From Selaginella moellendorffii (taxonomy: Eukaryota > Streptophyta > Lycopodiopsida > Selaginellales > Selaginellaceae), in assembly GCF_000143415.4 (NCBI RefSeq), contig NW_003314423.1, forward strand, positions 15,158 to 79,157: 64,000 nt of DNA, read 5' to 3'. Both the position numbers and the translations under genes were made by a program. Each line of letters begins with the position of its first letter. Positions within the stretch are counted from its first letter, which is position 1. The notes beneath the pieces were generated by a model that worked only from the letters and a program-made list of their open reading frames with translations, did not search any database and was not told where the DNA came from. Positions 31,945 to 44,035 of the stretch are shown one piece after another.

Positions 31945-34900
31945 CATCTACAATATTAGCGAATGGTGCTCCCGATGGTCGTTTAGAGGGTTTTGGTCGA
32001 GGAAACGTGAAGGGCGGAAATACTCTCCTCTGCAATGTGGGGTCAATCGCATCCGATGGCGTGTGGGCACATGCCATTTCAGCTGTAGACTCTGGTACAA
32101 CTGGCTCAACAGTGGCATGGGGTGGTTCCGATGGCGTGTGATCACACGCCATTTCAGCTGGTGCCTCCGTTGGCAAAGTGGACATGACCGAACAGGCAGC
32201 AGGGGCGGTGTAGGGAGGTTCCAACGGCGCGTAGTCAGACGATTGGGCACACGTTGGAAATGAGGATACGACCGGCTTGGCGGCTGGGGCGGCCTCATGC
32301 GGGTCCAATGGCGCCTGGTCACCGTCAGTTGGATACGTGGACAAGATTGACTCAGTGGTATGGGCAGCATCAAGTGGAGCGTGGTCAGCTTGCTTGGCGT
32401 TGATATGGATAGTAGCCTCCACCAGCTCTGATGACTCTTGCAGGCAAGTAGAGTCCACTGGCGGATCCATATGCATGTCCAAATATCTCCCTTCGATTGA
32501 GATGGTATCCTCCCGTGCTACTAAAAACAAACTCATTAGCACATTGAATCGACTATACTGTATTTACCATCAACTGCTATTGAGGAACTAGGACCGATAT
32601 CACTTGGGCGCACTGCTGATTCTGAAGGATTGGACATACGTTTCGACCCTTGCTTGGCACTATCCTTCCTCGACACTAAAGGCTAGAGTTTGTATCTTAA
32701 TTCAACTGAATAATCTCTACTTACCATTTCTTCTGCGACCTACATGGACAATGTTAGAAATGGTAAAAGGTTAGGAATGGATGTACTATTATTTACCTGA
32801 TGGTTTGTCTTGTATGACCTTCCTCCGCTGCTCTTTGGCCACCTCAGGCTGGCCATCGTCGTCATCATCGTCATTGTCGTTATTGTGATCGTCACCATTG
32901 TGAGGACCATCCAAGTCCTCTTCGTCCTCCTCTTCTTCATCCTCCTCTTCTTCGTCCTCCTCTTCTTTGTCCTCCTCTTCGTCCTTCTGCTCTTCCTGCT
33001 CATTATCTTTCTCTGGCTCCTCATCCCCCTCCTACATTTCTTCCATAGGCTGCTCAGGCTGGATGGCTTGTTTTTCCAGGACCATCTTGCGAAAATCATC
33101 TGGCCGAGTCTCCATCTCAAAATACAAGACATCCATAGCCTGTTTTAGTGCGTGACCTAGGACCGTATCCTCACCCGACTATCTTAACATGGTTTCTGCA
33201 CGTTCTTGCACCCTTCGAAGACGACGAGATGAGAAAAACGTGGCCCTGACTTGAAAAGCATCCCTCATCCATTGTACCTCTCTATTGAGATTGGGGAAGG
33301 GGAGTCCGCCATAGGAATTTGAGTCAGAAGGTGGTGATTGGCTCCTTTCACTCAGCCCTTGATCTGCAATGAATGGCATGAGCACACACGCCATAACCGC
33401 GAGGCATTACCTATCATCTTTTCGTTGCCCTTCTTCCTTTTCGAATCAAACGCCTCTGATCCCGACGACTATCCAACATGCTTTCGCTTTTTATGACCAC
33501 TGTCAGTTTGAGCTTGGCTGGTGCTTGCCTGTTTTGCCTTTGAAGAAGTGTCTCCTGCAAGGAATGGCATGAGACCACACGCTATTGCAAATATAATTTG
33601 TACCTCCTTTTTTCCTATTGCTTGTCTGTTTGTCCTTCTTCGACACGCCACCAGTGCGCTTTTCAGTCCTCGTGTCTGAATATTCACAACGATCTATAAT
33701 CAAAATGGCGTGAGGCCTCACGTGACCTTACCTTGTGCAGGTTGTGAGCTCGGCCTAACATCAGTAGCTGTTAACGCCGTTTCAGCATCTGGGGGTGGCC
33801 ACGCTCCTGCATACAGAGCTTGTGAAATAACATTTAAACTTAAAGTGCGTACTCACCAGGTTTGTAGAGAAGATACTGTTTTTCTATGGCAACTGTAATT
33901 ATATGCTCCATTGAAGTCACCTCTTCAATGGAGTTTGTCACCGCAACACACGGGACACCCTTGAGTAGTGCGGCTCGAAAGAATAGTCCGCCGCAGTTGT
34001 ACTCGACAACGCATTTGCCCTTGGAGTCACCTGCTATTGCGTTGAAGACCCAGCTGAGCATTTCCCATGCTGCACCTGGAGCTTTCTTTGGATTCGAAAG
34101 CTCCATAGCCGTCTTCAGTTCCTCAGGCACGGGTAAATTGACCTCCCTCAGATCAATTCGATCGGCTTTGTTGAACGAAGCTGGGAAGTCACTCCAGTCC
34201 CACTCTGCTGCAGGACCAATAACAAGGGCGAGTGTGAAGATGCGGACATTCGTCGGTATCTTCTTCTTAGCCATTATCCCATGGATCTCCCGCATCTCCT
34301 TGCCTTTCAACCGAGCCTTCACCTCGTTCAAGGCCTTCCAGAACTTGTGATAGGATTCGGAGTCGTAGATCATATAGTGGACTGAAGATTCCACCTCCGC
34401 AAGTCCCACCATTAAGTCAATGATGGAGCTGACTTCGTCTGCATGAGTGATCTCCTCATTTGTGAAGTCCATCACACAAAAGATGTTCTTGACCTGCTCA
34501 TCTACGCGGGAAACGATGCTCCTCCACCTTTGATCCTCATCCGAATTCACGTATACCTGGTAAGGTTCTCGATAGGCCTCTGCTGCGGGGTCGAGCTGTT
34601 TCTAAAGCCGGTGGTCGACATCCCTCTTAATGAAATTTGGATACTGATCCAACTTCTCAGCTTTACTTTTCATGGCATCCCGCAGCAGATCGATGAACTT
34701 GGGGGCCCCCTTCACGTAGTCGTCGATGTCTTCATTTGACAACTCCAGCTCTTCCATCATCTCTTGCGTGGTGTCGATGCTCACCCTCGCCACGGCCACT
34801 TGCTCGAAGATCCAATCCTTCAATAGCGCACGAGCTCTCAGAGTCGTGCACAAGTCCTTGTATGTCACAATATGGCCGGGAGTCATTTTGGTCTTGTTGA

Positions 34901-36398
34901 AGACTACCTCACCACGTAGAAGAGCATTAGCCACTGTCAGAAGGTTGTCGTCGTCTAGAGACCGCGAGAAACGCAAGGCGTTGAGCTTCAAATCATTGGG
35001 CTTCCGACCGTCCTCCACACCCATTGAGTTTAGCAACTCCCCGTCATGGTACCTCCTCAGCACATCTACCCATTTGTCAAAAACAACTTTTGTCGCGAGT
35101 AGAATGTTATGGATGCTGAGTGTGTCATTGACCCCCAGTGTTTTCGAGAGAAGACTCGAGAATTCCTGCAATGGAAATGGCGTGAGGCCACATGCTATGC
35201 CACATGCAACGAGGCTTACCTGCCAGGCGCTAGTTGCTAGTGCACGTCCTTGTCCTGGTTTTTGTGGCTTCTTCAGTTGAACCCAGAGCTTCCGTGTTCG
35301 TGCCAATGTCTCGTGCAGACCCGATTTGTAGCACGTTTCTTGCTTGACATTCTGCGCGTGGGAGATGTATATGATAGATCGGAGGGGCGAGTTGCCTTTT
35401 ATCAGGCGGACAACTCTTGTCTTGAAGACTTTCTTTACCTCCTCGCCCACCATAATATCCACAACTATCTGTTGCATCGCCAAGCTAGAATGCTGCCCGG
35501 AGACGGCATAGAACCGGATGTTCTGATCGTCCAACACCTTCCTATTGATCAAGTCTGGAAACCTCGTCTCGCCCTTCATTGTTCGGTAGTAGGGGATCAC
35601 GTCTGCGATGTCGGGTGTTACTGGACTTGCCAGCATCTTCTGCTTCTGTTTCTCCACCCACTCATCAGATACTAGCCTGTGGTTGTATTTGCTTTGGATC
35701 TCGATACGGCTCACGTCGATTGTATATACTTTGTTGGAATAGTAACAAGTACTATTATCTGCGACGATTTTTGCTGCCTCTTCTTGCTCTTTCTGCTCTT
35801 TGCGGCTCTTCTTTTTGGTGGGTGTAGTGTTCGAACCCGAGGCAATGGCATCACCGAGTAGCTTCTTTTTTGGAGCAGCAGAGTCGGACGTCGGCTTGAG
35901 CTTGACCACCCTTTTCTGCTTCGGGGTAGTTTCCAGATCGACCCCCTTCCCCTTCGCTTCGCAAACTGGAGGCACTCTCAACGGCTCAATGTTGGAATAT
36001 AGTTTTTGAACATCGCCGTAGGTGAGGTCCGTGGATTCCATGTGATCTTCATAGACCCGCAGCGTCTTTGAAATTGTGGGCCTCCTGGACAACCTCTCCC
36101 TAGCTCCCTCTAGGAATTCCTCATAGCCGCTGCCCCCCTCCGGGAAGCCGCTAGGATGTGCAAGGTGGATCTTGAAGGCGGACGCTGTCTCTACCACAAG
36201 TGCCAGTCCATATTCTTGCATGGAACTACATGGAGTGTCTGTCACTTGGATGAGGATCCCCATGCATTCTTTTCTCCCACCATCTGTGTTGTACAGCATC
36301 AGATCCTCGCCTTCCATCCCGAAAGTCCAACTGGTGAGCTCCTCCCCCTTCTCTGCATCCACATTGACAGTAGCTGGAAGAAGAACGCAATTCCTCGC
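31945..36398 (-). pseudogene. Large multi-exon transposon gene with a ParB-like region; four in-frame TAG stops
   Basis: Inferred exons on the minus strand: 36398-35220, 35165-33857, 33806-33732, 33693-33604, 33554-33411, 33363-32797, 32739-32725, 32675-32568 and 32520-31945. All join in phase with GT/AG introns of 38-57 nt, giving about 1,354 codons. The first exon has a long unknown region, then IDVSRIEIQSKYNHRLV and FYAVSGQHSSLAMQQIV, which resemble the start and GxHR motif of ParB/sulfiredoxin folds (tentative). A very acidic Asp/Glu tract lies in the 33363-32797 exon. Stops at 34602-34604, 33469-33471, 33179-33181 and 33032-33034 are all TAG. The 5' end is uncertain: the first exon starts at an acceptor (CTGAACAG), and an upstream donor lies at 36637. 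Confidence 0.65.
32740..33170 (-). other. Acidic low-complexity tract in the transposon gene
   Basis: The inferred frame encodes a run of Asp and Glu, then Asn/Asp-rich and basic segments. On the complementary strand the same DNA is (CTC/TTC)n and would read as a hydrophobic Leu/Phe/Val run, which I regard as a shadow. Acidic tracts of this kind are common in chromatin-associated proteins; no function can be assigned. Confidence 0.55.
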
Positions 36399-39300
36399 CT
36401 GTTCAGAAATGCACAACAATTAGAGCTGACAGATGAAAAGCTAGCAGCTGGAAATAACGTGAGGCCACACGCCATTCACCACTGCATCAGATGTCTTGAG
36501 GTTGCATCCTAAGATGGCGTGAGGCTACACACCATCTGTAACCGGACTGCACTCGAGAGCCCAATCGGTGCATGCCAATGTTGCTACTGAATGGCATGTG
36601 GCCTCATGCCATTTTCTACTTGGCCTAAAAGACTTACCATTTGAAGCCGAATGGAGGCCGTGACAATCGAGGCCGGACTCGCTGGCGAATGTGCACTGTG
36701 TGTGCAGCGGATCGTAGCAGCAAGGCTACTCTACCACTTACAGTTGGAGAGTGGTGCTGAAATCTCCCGGGACGCCAAGTGGGCTGCGTGTGGGTGGCGG
36801 AGTGGGCGGCGGAGTTGGCGGCGAAGTTACAAACTGGGTGTGTCTTGAAGTGGACGCCGATGCACACGAGCGCGATGCGAGCGCGAGTGTGATGCAAGCG
36901 CGAGTGGATGCCGATGCACACGAGAAACCTGTAGAGAAGTGAGCGTGATCGCGAGTGGGAGCGCGATGCGAGCGGGAGCGCGATGCGAGCGGGAGCGCGA
37001 GTGTGATACGAGCGCGAGCGCGAGTACAAAGCAAAATGCAAAACCTAACCTCACACGCGCGAAATGTCACAACGGTTGGTAATCCTGCCACGTCATCATT
37101 CCTCGGACTTGGGCGCCACCATTAATTTCTGGATTGCCGCGCGCATGCAAGCACGCAAAATCCAAAAGAAATCCGCAACGTCATCATTCCTCGGACTGCA
37201 TGCACGCGAAATCCAAAAGAAAGATCATGATTGGGATATCATTTAATACCCTCGCTATATTTATACCATGCATGATTGGATATTCCAAAGCATCTTGTAT
37301 TTCCAAAAATGGCAGATGTTCAGCTAAATAAAGAAATTCTATCTGTTTCTATTTTTCTCTCAAATCAATATTATAGCGTGTGGGCTCATGCAATTTTGAA
37401 CCAAAGAAACCCAAAAAACGTTAGACCCAAAATATTTTGAAAAAACCCAAAAAACCCTAAACATTTTAAACCCAAAAATCCAGGTGTCCTGTGGCGTTAT
37501 TCCTTGAATGGCGTGTGGGCGCATGCCATTTTCAGGGCCAAATGCTGAATGGAGAAAAATTCCCTTTCAGTGCAAATGCTGCAAGAGGCAGATGCCGAGC
37601 ACAAAGGACTGTAACTACCTCACATGACACAGATAAACTTTTCTCTATTTGGCAAAGATAAACTTTATAGCGTGTGGGCTCATGCAATTTTGAACCCAAA
37701 AAATGCACCAAAAAATTCTCGGCGTCATCTGGCGTTATCTCTTGAATGGCGTGGGGCCGCATGCCATTTTCAGGGGCACATAGGAGTATATTCCTAGGAT
37801 ATTCTGACACGCGCGAGATTTTTTTGAGTTTTCTGGAGATCCAACCGTTAGATCGCAACTAGATTTTACAGAATGGTATACAATGTCTTTCTTGATGACC
37901 CTGCAAAGAAGCATCTCGATCGGACACCACATAAGACCACACGAGCCTTACAATATTTCAGGGGCATTTGCCATAGATCCGACCGTTATTTTGCTCCAAG
38001 ATTTTACAGTTTGGTGTGCATTGACCTTTCCATCGACACTGCAAAGGGACATCACAATCAGATGCGGGATCACAAGAAACTAACTTCACTAACTCTGGTT
38101 TCACCAAGATCTACGTAAGGAGTTATGAAATGAAAGGACCCTCTCTATTGAAATGTGTTTATGGTTCTAGGGGCATTGTGACATATCAAAGGATTTTGCA
38201 TCAAGTTCTGTATTTACATGTTTATCAAGCTACTGAATTGCTAAACCCTAAACCCTAAACATGTGGCAAATGCTGTGTGAAGAAAGATGCCCTTTCTGGG
38301 CAAATGCTGTAAGAGGCAGATGCCGAGCAGATGTATCTCAGGCTAGCGAAGGGGACAAACGAAAGCTAGCTATAAACATGACGGGATGCAAATAGATTAC
38401 TAGGCTGGTCCTACGAAAATCAAAAACCATAATTGAAAACATTGAAAATGCAAAAAGAAAGGTTTATAATATTTTTGAATTTTAAGCAACCAAAGGAATG
38501 TAAGTAGGGCATGTGTTTGTAAGTTTAAAAATGCCTCAACCACTTAAATTCCCAAGTAAATAAAGCTGTTTCTATTTTTGGTACAGGTAAACTTTATAGC
38601 GTGTGGGCTCATGCAATTTTGAACCCAAAAATGCACAAAAAAATGCTCGACTAGCATTATTCTTTGAATGGCGTGTGGCCTTATGTCGAGCATTATTCTT
38701 TGAATGGCGTGTGGCCTTATATTGCCATAAATGGACGTACACACACAGCATAATTATTCCTTTACACGGCAAATAATCTTGGTGCGGATCGCTGACATGG
38801 CATGGCAAAGTTCGAATCACTGACATGGCACAGCTGGATCGAGGCAAGGACATGATGTGACAAAGTTCAACCTCCGACAGCAAAGTCTAGAAGCTACTCA
38901 GTTTGAAATTTGTCAAAGGAATCATAAGATCTGGTTTGTCAGAGGATTTGATGTGACGTTCAAGCGTGTGTTATTTTTGAATTCTCGAACTCATTCCTAG
39001 GTCTATCATTTTTGTGCGCCGTGTTCTTGGTTCTGCTGAGCGCAGTGAGCGCTGCTTGTGTAAGCGGCGTTGTGGGCTGTGGTTTATGCGTCTACGAGCG
39101 GTTGCGGCATTGCGAGCGCCATTGCGAGCGGCAGTTTATGTGAGTGGCAGTTTGTGCGAGCGGCGCTACGAGCAGTTGCGGTGTTGCGAGCGACGCTACG
39201 AGTAGTTGCGGTGTTGCGAGCGGCACTGTCTTTGGTGTGGCTACCGCTTCCTCTTGATATTCGGCACTTGTGCTTCCTGGTATGTTCACCATGGAATGGC

Positions 39301-39590
39301 TTAGGACCACATTTAGAAATGGCATGAGGCCACATGCCATCTTGGGCCCTTGCAATTTCATGGCTAGCGTATTGTCATGTATGTTTTTACTTGCCTGCAG
39401 TTGTGTGTATATCAAGATGGCATGAGGGCTCATGCCAATTTTGTGAATGCGAAATTTCACGTGGGTGTCAATAGCATGTTTGAATAATGGCATGTGGCCT
39501 CATGCTATTGAGGTTGTTTGGTATGTTATGATTTAGGCCATTCTCCAATCATTTTTTGTATGGTCTTAACTTCTTTTCTGCACTTTCAGA
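36399..39590. promoter_or_regulatory. 3.2-kb spacer between the divergent transposon genes
   Basis: The spacer carries 14 of the 22-bp palindromes and two GC-rich minisatellites: a GCGAGCGGGAGC-like 17-bp unit near 36940-37025 and a 30-bp unit near 39170-39235. A unit of about 130 bp, made of two palindromes spaced apart, recurs at about 37369-37530, 37661-37780 and 38588-38720. Telomere-like CTAAACCCTAAACCCTAAAC lies at 38241-38260. A minus-strand open stretch at 36634-37041 ends at a good donor (ATG|GTAAG at 36638) and could be the first exon of the minus-strand gene, though it is mostly repeat. This is the likely promoter and binding-site region for both genes. Confidence 0.55.
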
Positions 39591-42500
39591 ATGGCCTTCA
39601 GGGTTGGGGAAAAGGTTTACATTTTGAATGGTGGGAAGAGAGTTGCAAAAGGGACCCTTGTGTCTATGGATCGGAACTTTGTTATACACTGTCAAAGGCT
39701 TAGGGAAGGCAATGCTGCTGTATCAGTAGAGACTGTCTTCGATGGGAATGTGGTCGCTATTGAACGAGGAGAGATGGTCGTCGGGGTAAATGTTGTTGTT
39801 GCCTTGAAAAATCTTCAGAAGAAAGCAGATGTTGGGGACAGCGCAAGTGCGATGCATGTTCCCTCCGTGGATCTTAAGAACCGTGCTACATGGATTCAGG
39901 CAAAGGTGTTTCTAAACAACCCCGAGGGGGAGGTGGTAGCTGAGGGCTTAGCCACAGTTGTCGATCCAAGAGATGCGGTTGCTAATCAAGAATTGGGCTG
40001 GGATGATATTGGAGTTGCGATTTTAGAGGTTGTTGACACAGAAGAAAACAGTCTGACTATTGGAAGCATTGTGCGGTGGAAATTGAGGCACTTAGTGTTT
40101 GAGAATGTGAAGGATTCACAATCAAACACCATTACAACTGATGACAGAACATCTCTTCATGGGAAAAGAAAGTACACCTTCCTAAAGCGCAGCCAAAGGG
40201 ATCTGAGCAACGAACCGAAAAGGCAGAAAATGGCGATGGAGGTTCGAATGGTCTCGACAGTTGCTTGTTGCAAGAGGAGGTGCTGTCAACATGCTGATTG
40301 GGATGCTATTGAAGAGGAGAGAGCAAGATACAAGACATTGTCCTGGAAGGCAGCTCGCAATTTTGTGTATGAGGCATTACGGTCATCTGTTGATGCTTCA
40401 GAACATCAGGTGGGGGGCATGGTCTTCCAGAAGGGTTTGGTCTGCATGAAGGCATGGAGAATCATTTATGGAGTCCCTCGAACCACATTCTACAGAATCA
40501 AAACTGAGTTCGAGGAACAAAGGGTTCAACAGGCAGTCCATGGGAACGACGGTACGCACAAAACCAGGGGTCATGTTGTATATGGAGAGGCAATCTTCAA
40601 GAGGTTTGTCGAGACATGTAGCGAGCAGCAACCACATAAAACCCGCCTCTTGGAAGATGGAACACGAGACACCCAACGAGTTCTCCCTTCCATGTATACC
40701 AAGGGGGCCATATTGGAAGATGTGAATCGGGAACTCCAGAGTAATGGCTACAGGAAGCTGAGCCAATCTAGATTTAGTAGATTGTGGAGCAACAGGTTCA
40801 GGGATGTGAGTATAGGAAAGTACTCCAGCTTTTCAAAGTGTGACGAGTGCACTGCTATCAAAATGGCTTTGTCGAAGAATTTTTGCAGCGCTCAAGAGCG
40901 AGAGATGTTGGTTAGAAGGCGGCTCGACCACAACATCGAGCAGAGAAGCTGCAGGACTGCATATTATCATAACAGGATTCTCTCCATGGAGAGACCTGAC
41001 TCTTACCTCTGCATCATCCACGACAAAATGGACCAGAAAAAGACATGCTTACCTCGACTCAATCCTGCCCCCAAGGCAATCTCTTCATCCATGCAGCTGC
41101 CTGTGTCTCTGTTTGGCATAATCGCTCATGGGCATGGTGCCCAGAACTATGGGAACTTCTTTGTACCTCTATGGGGTGGCGGGGGTGCAAACATGATGAT
41201 TGCGTCCCTAGCAAAACACTTAAGGTCTCTGCAAAGTGCGCAGACTGAGCTGAACGGCCAACCCTTGCATAAGGCCCTTGTCGATCAAACCCCATACAGG
41301 GTTCAGCTGGAGGAGGAGCAAAGGCTTGCAGTATCGCGTGGGGCCCCATGCCATCCCAGTGAATATGTTGGCCGTCAGATTGTAGGGTTATCACGTGAGG
41401 CCTCATGCCATTCCGACGAGGCTGGTCGCCCGGTGAATGCACAGCCTCATCCAAACGAAGCAGAATCTCAAGGAAGTTCTTGCGGCCGATGTGGCCTTCC
41501 ACCCCATCTTCTGCTCCAAACAGACAATGCTGGCAGTGAGAACAAAAACATGTACGTCTTCGCGTACTTGGCGATGCTTGTTGCCAAAGGCATATTTGAA
41601 ACGGTTACACTTGGCTTTCTCATGGTTGGGCACACTCATGAAGACGTCGATGCCATGTTCAGTCACCTAGCAGAGTCCCTCTGGCGATCCAATGTCCTCA
41701 CCCTCCCACAACTCTACGATGAATTCCAAAATTGCATCAAAGGCACTGTTGAAGCTGCACTTCTGACAGAGGTTCCAGACTTTAAGGGGTTTGTAAGAGG
41801 CTACATCAGGGACGGATCCGAAATGCTGATTAGCCACTCCAAGCCTCTTCAGTTTCATTTCAGCATGTGTGACGATGCTCCAGTGATGAGGTACAAGATG
41901 AGAGAATGGGACACAGTGTGGCTGCCAGTGGACGGCATTGAACTCTTCAAGAGAGATCCCATAACTGGGGAACCTATGATTCCTCAGGGTTCCCCACGGC
42001 CGATGCACCCGGATGGACTCAAAGACCAGGAAAGTATAGTGGCCGGGATTAGACAGCATATTGCCTTCTGGAAGAGGGGGTTGGTGTTTGGTGGAGAATC
42101 CTATTTTCAGAGGTGCAAACCTTTGCTCGAATACTGGGAGAAGATTATATCTGCTATCCAAAATGGGCCGGTTGTATATGAAGAATTGGAAGAGTCCTTT
42201 TGGCCAGAACCCAGAGCACCAGATAGTAGCGGAACAATGTCCTCTGGAAATGCAGTGACAGATAACGATGTTGAGGATCACTATTGTGGGCCGAGGAACA
42301 AGAAGCCGGATTCAGCATTCAATCCAGTACAGGTCTGCAAAGGAATGGTCGTGCTTGTCAGACCCAGTAATAAAAAACAAATGATATGGGTGGGGCGCTG
42401 CATCACTGATGCAGAGGAGGACGCAGAAACTAACTCCTTCAATATAACTGTGGAGTGGTTCAAGCCAAGTTCCGGATATACGAACGATTGCCTAGAAAAG

Positions 42501-42732
42501 AGATGGGTGCTGAATCCAAGGGATCCCAGCATGAGCATATCGGTGGATAATGTTGTGCATGGTTGGATGCGGAAGCAGAGTGCCACCATCACCTTGCCAG
42601 ACCATGCAAGAGATGCAGCAAGAGCATTCATAACCCGGGTTCAAGGTGAGATTCATGAATATTCCTTTACTAAGTTTCTAATGTATTTTATTTCAAGGTG
42701 AACAATCCGAATCTGAATCAGAGGAGGCGTGA
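39591..42732 (+). CDS. Transposase candidate with RNase-H-like (DDE-like) core
   Basis: I place the start at the ATG at 39591, just after an acceptor-like CTTTCAG. Exon 1 ends at 42645, a 52-nt GT/AG intron follows, and exon 2 (42698-42732) ends the frame, giving 1029 residues. The N-terminus (VGEKVYILNGGKRVAKGTL) recalls the small beta-rich domain found in Tnp1-like plant proteins. A possible helix-turn-helix follows near residues 285-300 (WRIIYGVPRTTFYRI). The core has CIIHDKMDQKKT (D478), LLQTDNAGSENKN (D645) and VGHTHEDVDAMFSHL (H683, D685, D687). This spacing and wording fit uncharacterised plant and algal proteins with an RNase-H-like fold (I recall the family label DUF7869). The frame is intact. 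Two palindromes are read through at 41333-41411. Confidence 0.75.
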
Positions 42733-43141
42733 TGGCATGTGGCCTTACGCCATTCCTAAGTGAGATGATACAAATAACAAATAACAAGATCTTTCTCTAA
42801 AATGTTATTTAGCATGTGGCTTCATGCCATTGCTCTCCACAATCATGCATTGAATTTCTATCCTTGCATAATACTTCTCCATATATATAGCATGTGCGCA
42901 CATGTGATAGGGTTCATTAGGCCTGATATAGTGTGTGAGGTAAAACAAAGATGATGTGACATATGCATTTACCAATCACACGTGCATAAATCTAATAATA
43001 TGGCGTGTGGCCCATATTAATGGCACATAAACCCATATTGTGGGCTTACGTGCTTTATGTACCATCATTCCCTTGCAGCGTGTGTGTTGGTTTCCTTTTA
43101 TAACACAACGAACTCCATATTTTAGGGTGAAGAGCGTTCTC

Positions 43142-43399
43142 ATGGCAAGCACAAAATCTGTAAGTGAGGCAGAAAAGGAGACGGAGAAGGAGATAGGTGA
43201 AGATGTAGAATATATAAGTCTTCCAAACTCCCTGTACTATACTCCAGGTGATCATTTTTCTGAACAAACGGCAACATTAACAACTATCGAGAACGCCCCA
43301 GTAACGTCAGAGACAACAATCCAAAGCAAAACAACTGACCCGGAGAAGGATGATAGTACCGCTGAGAGTACCAAAAAGGAGGTGTCCACTAGCGCTTAG
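43142..43399 (+). CDS. Possible small acidic, Ser/Thr-rich ORF at the transposon right end
   Basis: Eighty-five codons start MASTKSVSEAEKETEKEIGE and are rich in Glu, Lys, Ser and Thr, ending EVSTSA. An acceptor-like CCTTGCAG lies at about 43071-43078, so it may instead be a last exon. A palindrome follows 8 bp after the stop. Coding status is uncertain. Confidence 0.35.
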   Translation: MASTKSVSEAEKETEKEIGEDVEYISLPNSLYYTPGDHFSEQTATLTTIENAPVTSETTIQSKTTDPEKDDSTAESTKKEVSTSA

Positions 43400-44035
43400 G
43401 CTTATAATGGCGTGTGCCCTCATGCCATTTACTTGATCACCAAATACCTTTTTCCCTTTGCACTAGTATATCTTAATACCGGTCTGAGAAATAGAATGGC
43501 ATGTGCCCTCAGGCCTTTTACTAAATCACCTTTGAAAGAAATGCAAGCCTCTATGTCGTAAAAAAAAGGTACTAGAGAAATTCCTTAATAATATGAATGT
43601 TATTTAGTTTCATGAAAATACACTAAGGGTCAAATGAGTTAAATGACTTCTCCAGACTAGCAATGCCTCTTGCTACACCTTCACAATTAGATTCGTTAGA
43701 AAAAGATAACATTGAATAATATCTAAATGTTCTCACCATTAAGTTATATGTCTGGCTAATAGGAATGACGTTCATCTTGGAAAGCTCACCACACGCTCAA
43801 TGAACAAACAAATAGTGTGTGCGCGCATGCCATCGCTCTTCTTTAGCTTCAGATTCGGCTTGTTCACCTTGACAATGAGATTTATTATACAACCAGATGG
43901 ACTCAGTCTGGACATAAAGTCACCGCGCTAGTCACCATGCCCCAGATATGTCTAGCCCCTGGACAAAAAACGTATAATTTCACGTCATTTTCAAATACTT
44001 GAAAATTTGTACCTAGTCCCATTTTACTGAATAAA

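Larger units (their letters stand above)
30979..43833. repeat. About 29 dispersed 22-bp palindromes
   Basis: The consensus is ATGGCRTG-W-GG-CC-W-CAYGCCAT, an almost perfect inverted repeat. Starts that I located: 30979, 32056, 32131, 33373, 33564, 33705, 35177, 36454, 36514, 36591, 37373, 37508, 37667, 37746, 38596, 38668 (right arm lost), 38704, 39319, 39417, 39487, 41333, 41390, 42732, 42809, 42897, 43000, 43407, 43496 and 43812. The copy at 32131 is perfectly symmetrical. I noticed none outside the transposon. Most lie in spacers, flanks and introns; those at 32056, 32131, 41333 and 41390 are read as coding. Confidence 0.9.

Noticed and set aside
32810-33148. Hydrophobic Leu/Val/Phe frame that looks like a membrane protein
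   Set aside because: It is the complement of the acidic Asp/Glu tract in the inferred exon of the minus-strand transposon gene.
35166-35219. Reading the 54-nt segment as 18 coding residues
   Set aside because: It is in frame and open, but has GTAAG at one end, TTGCAG at the other and a palindrome inside, like the other small introns. RNA would decide.
30979-43833. Palindromes as a CRISPR array
   Set aside because: Spacing is irregular (tens of bases to kilobases), copies lie in genes and introns, and the DNA is eukaryotic.
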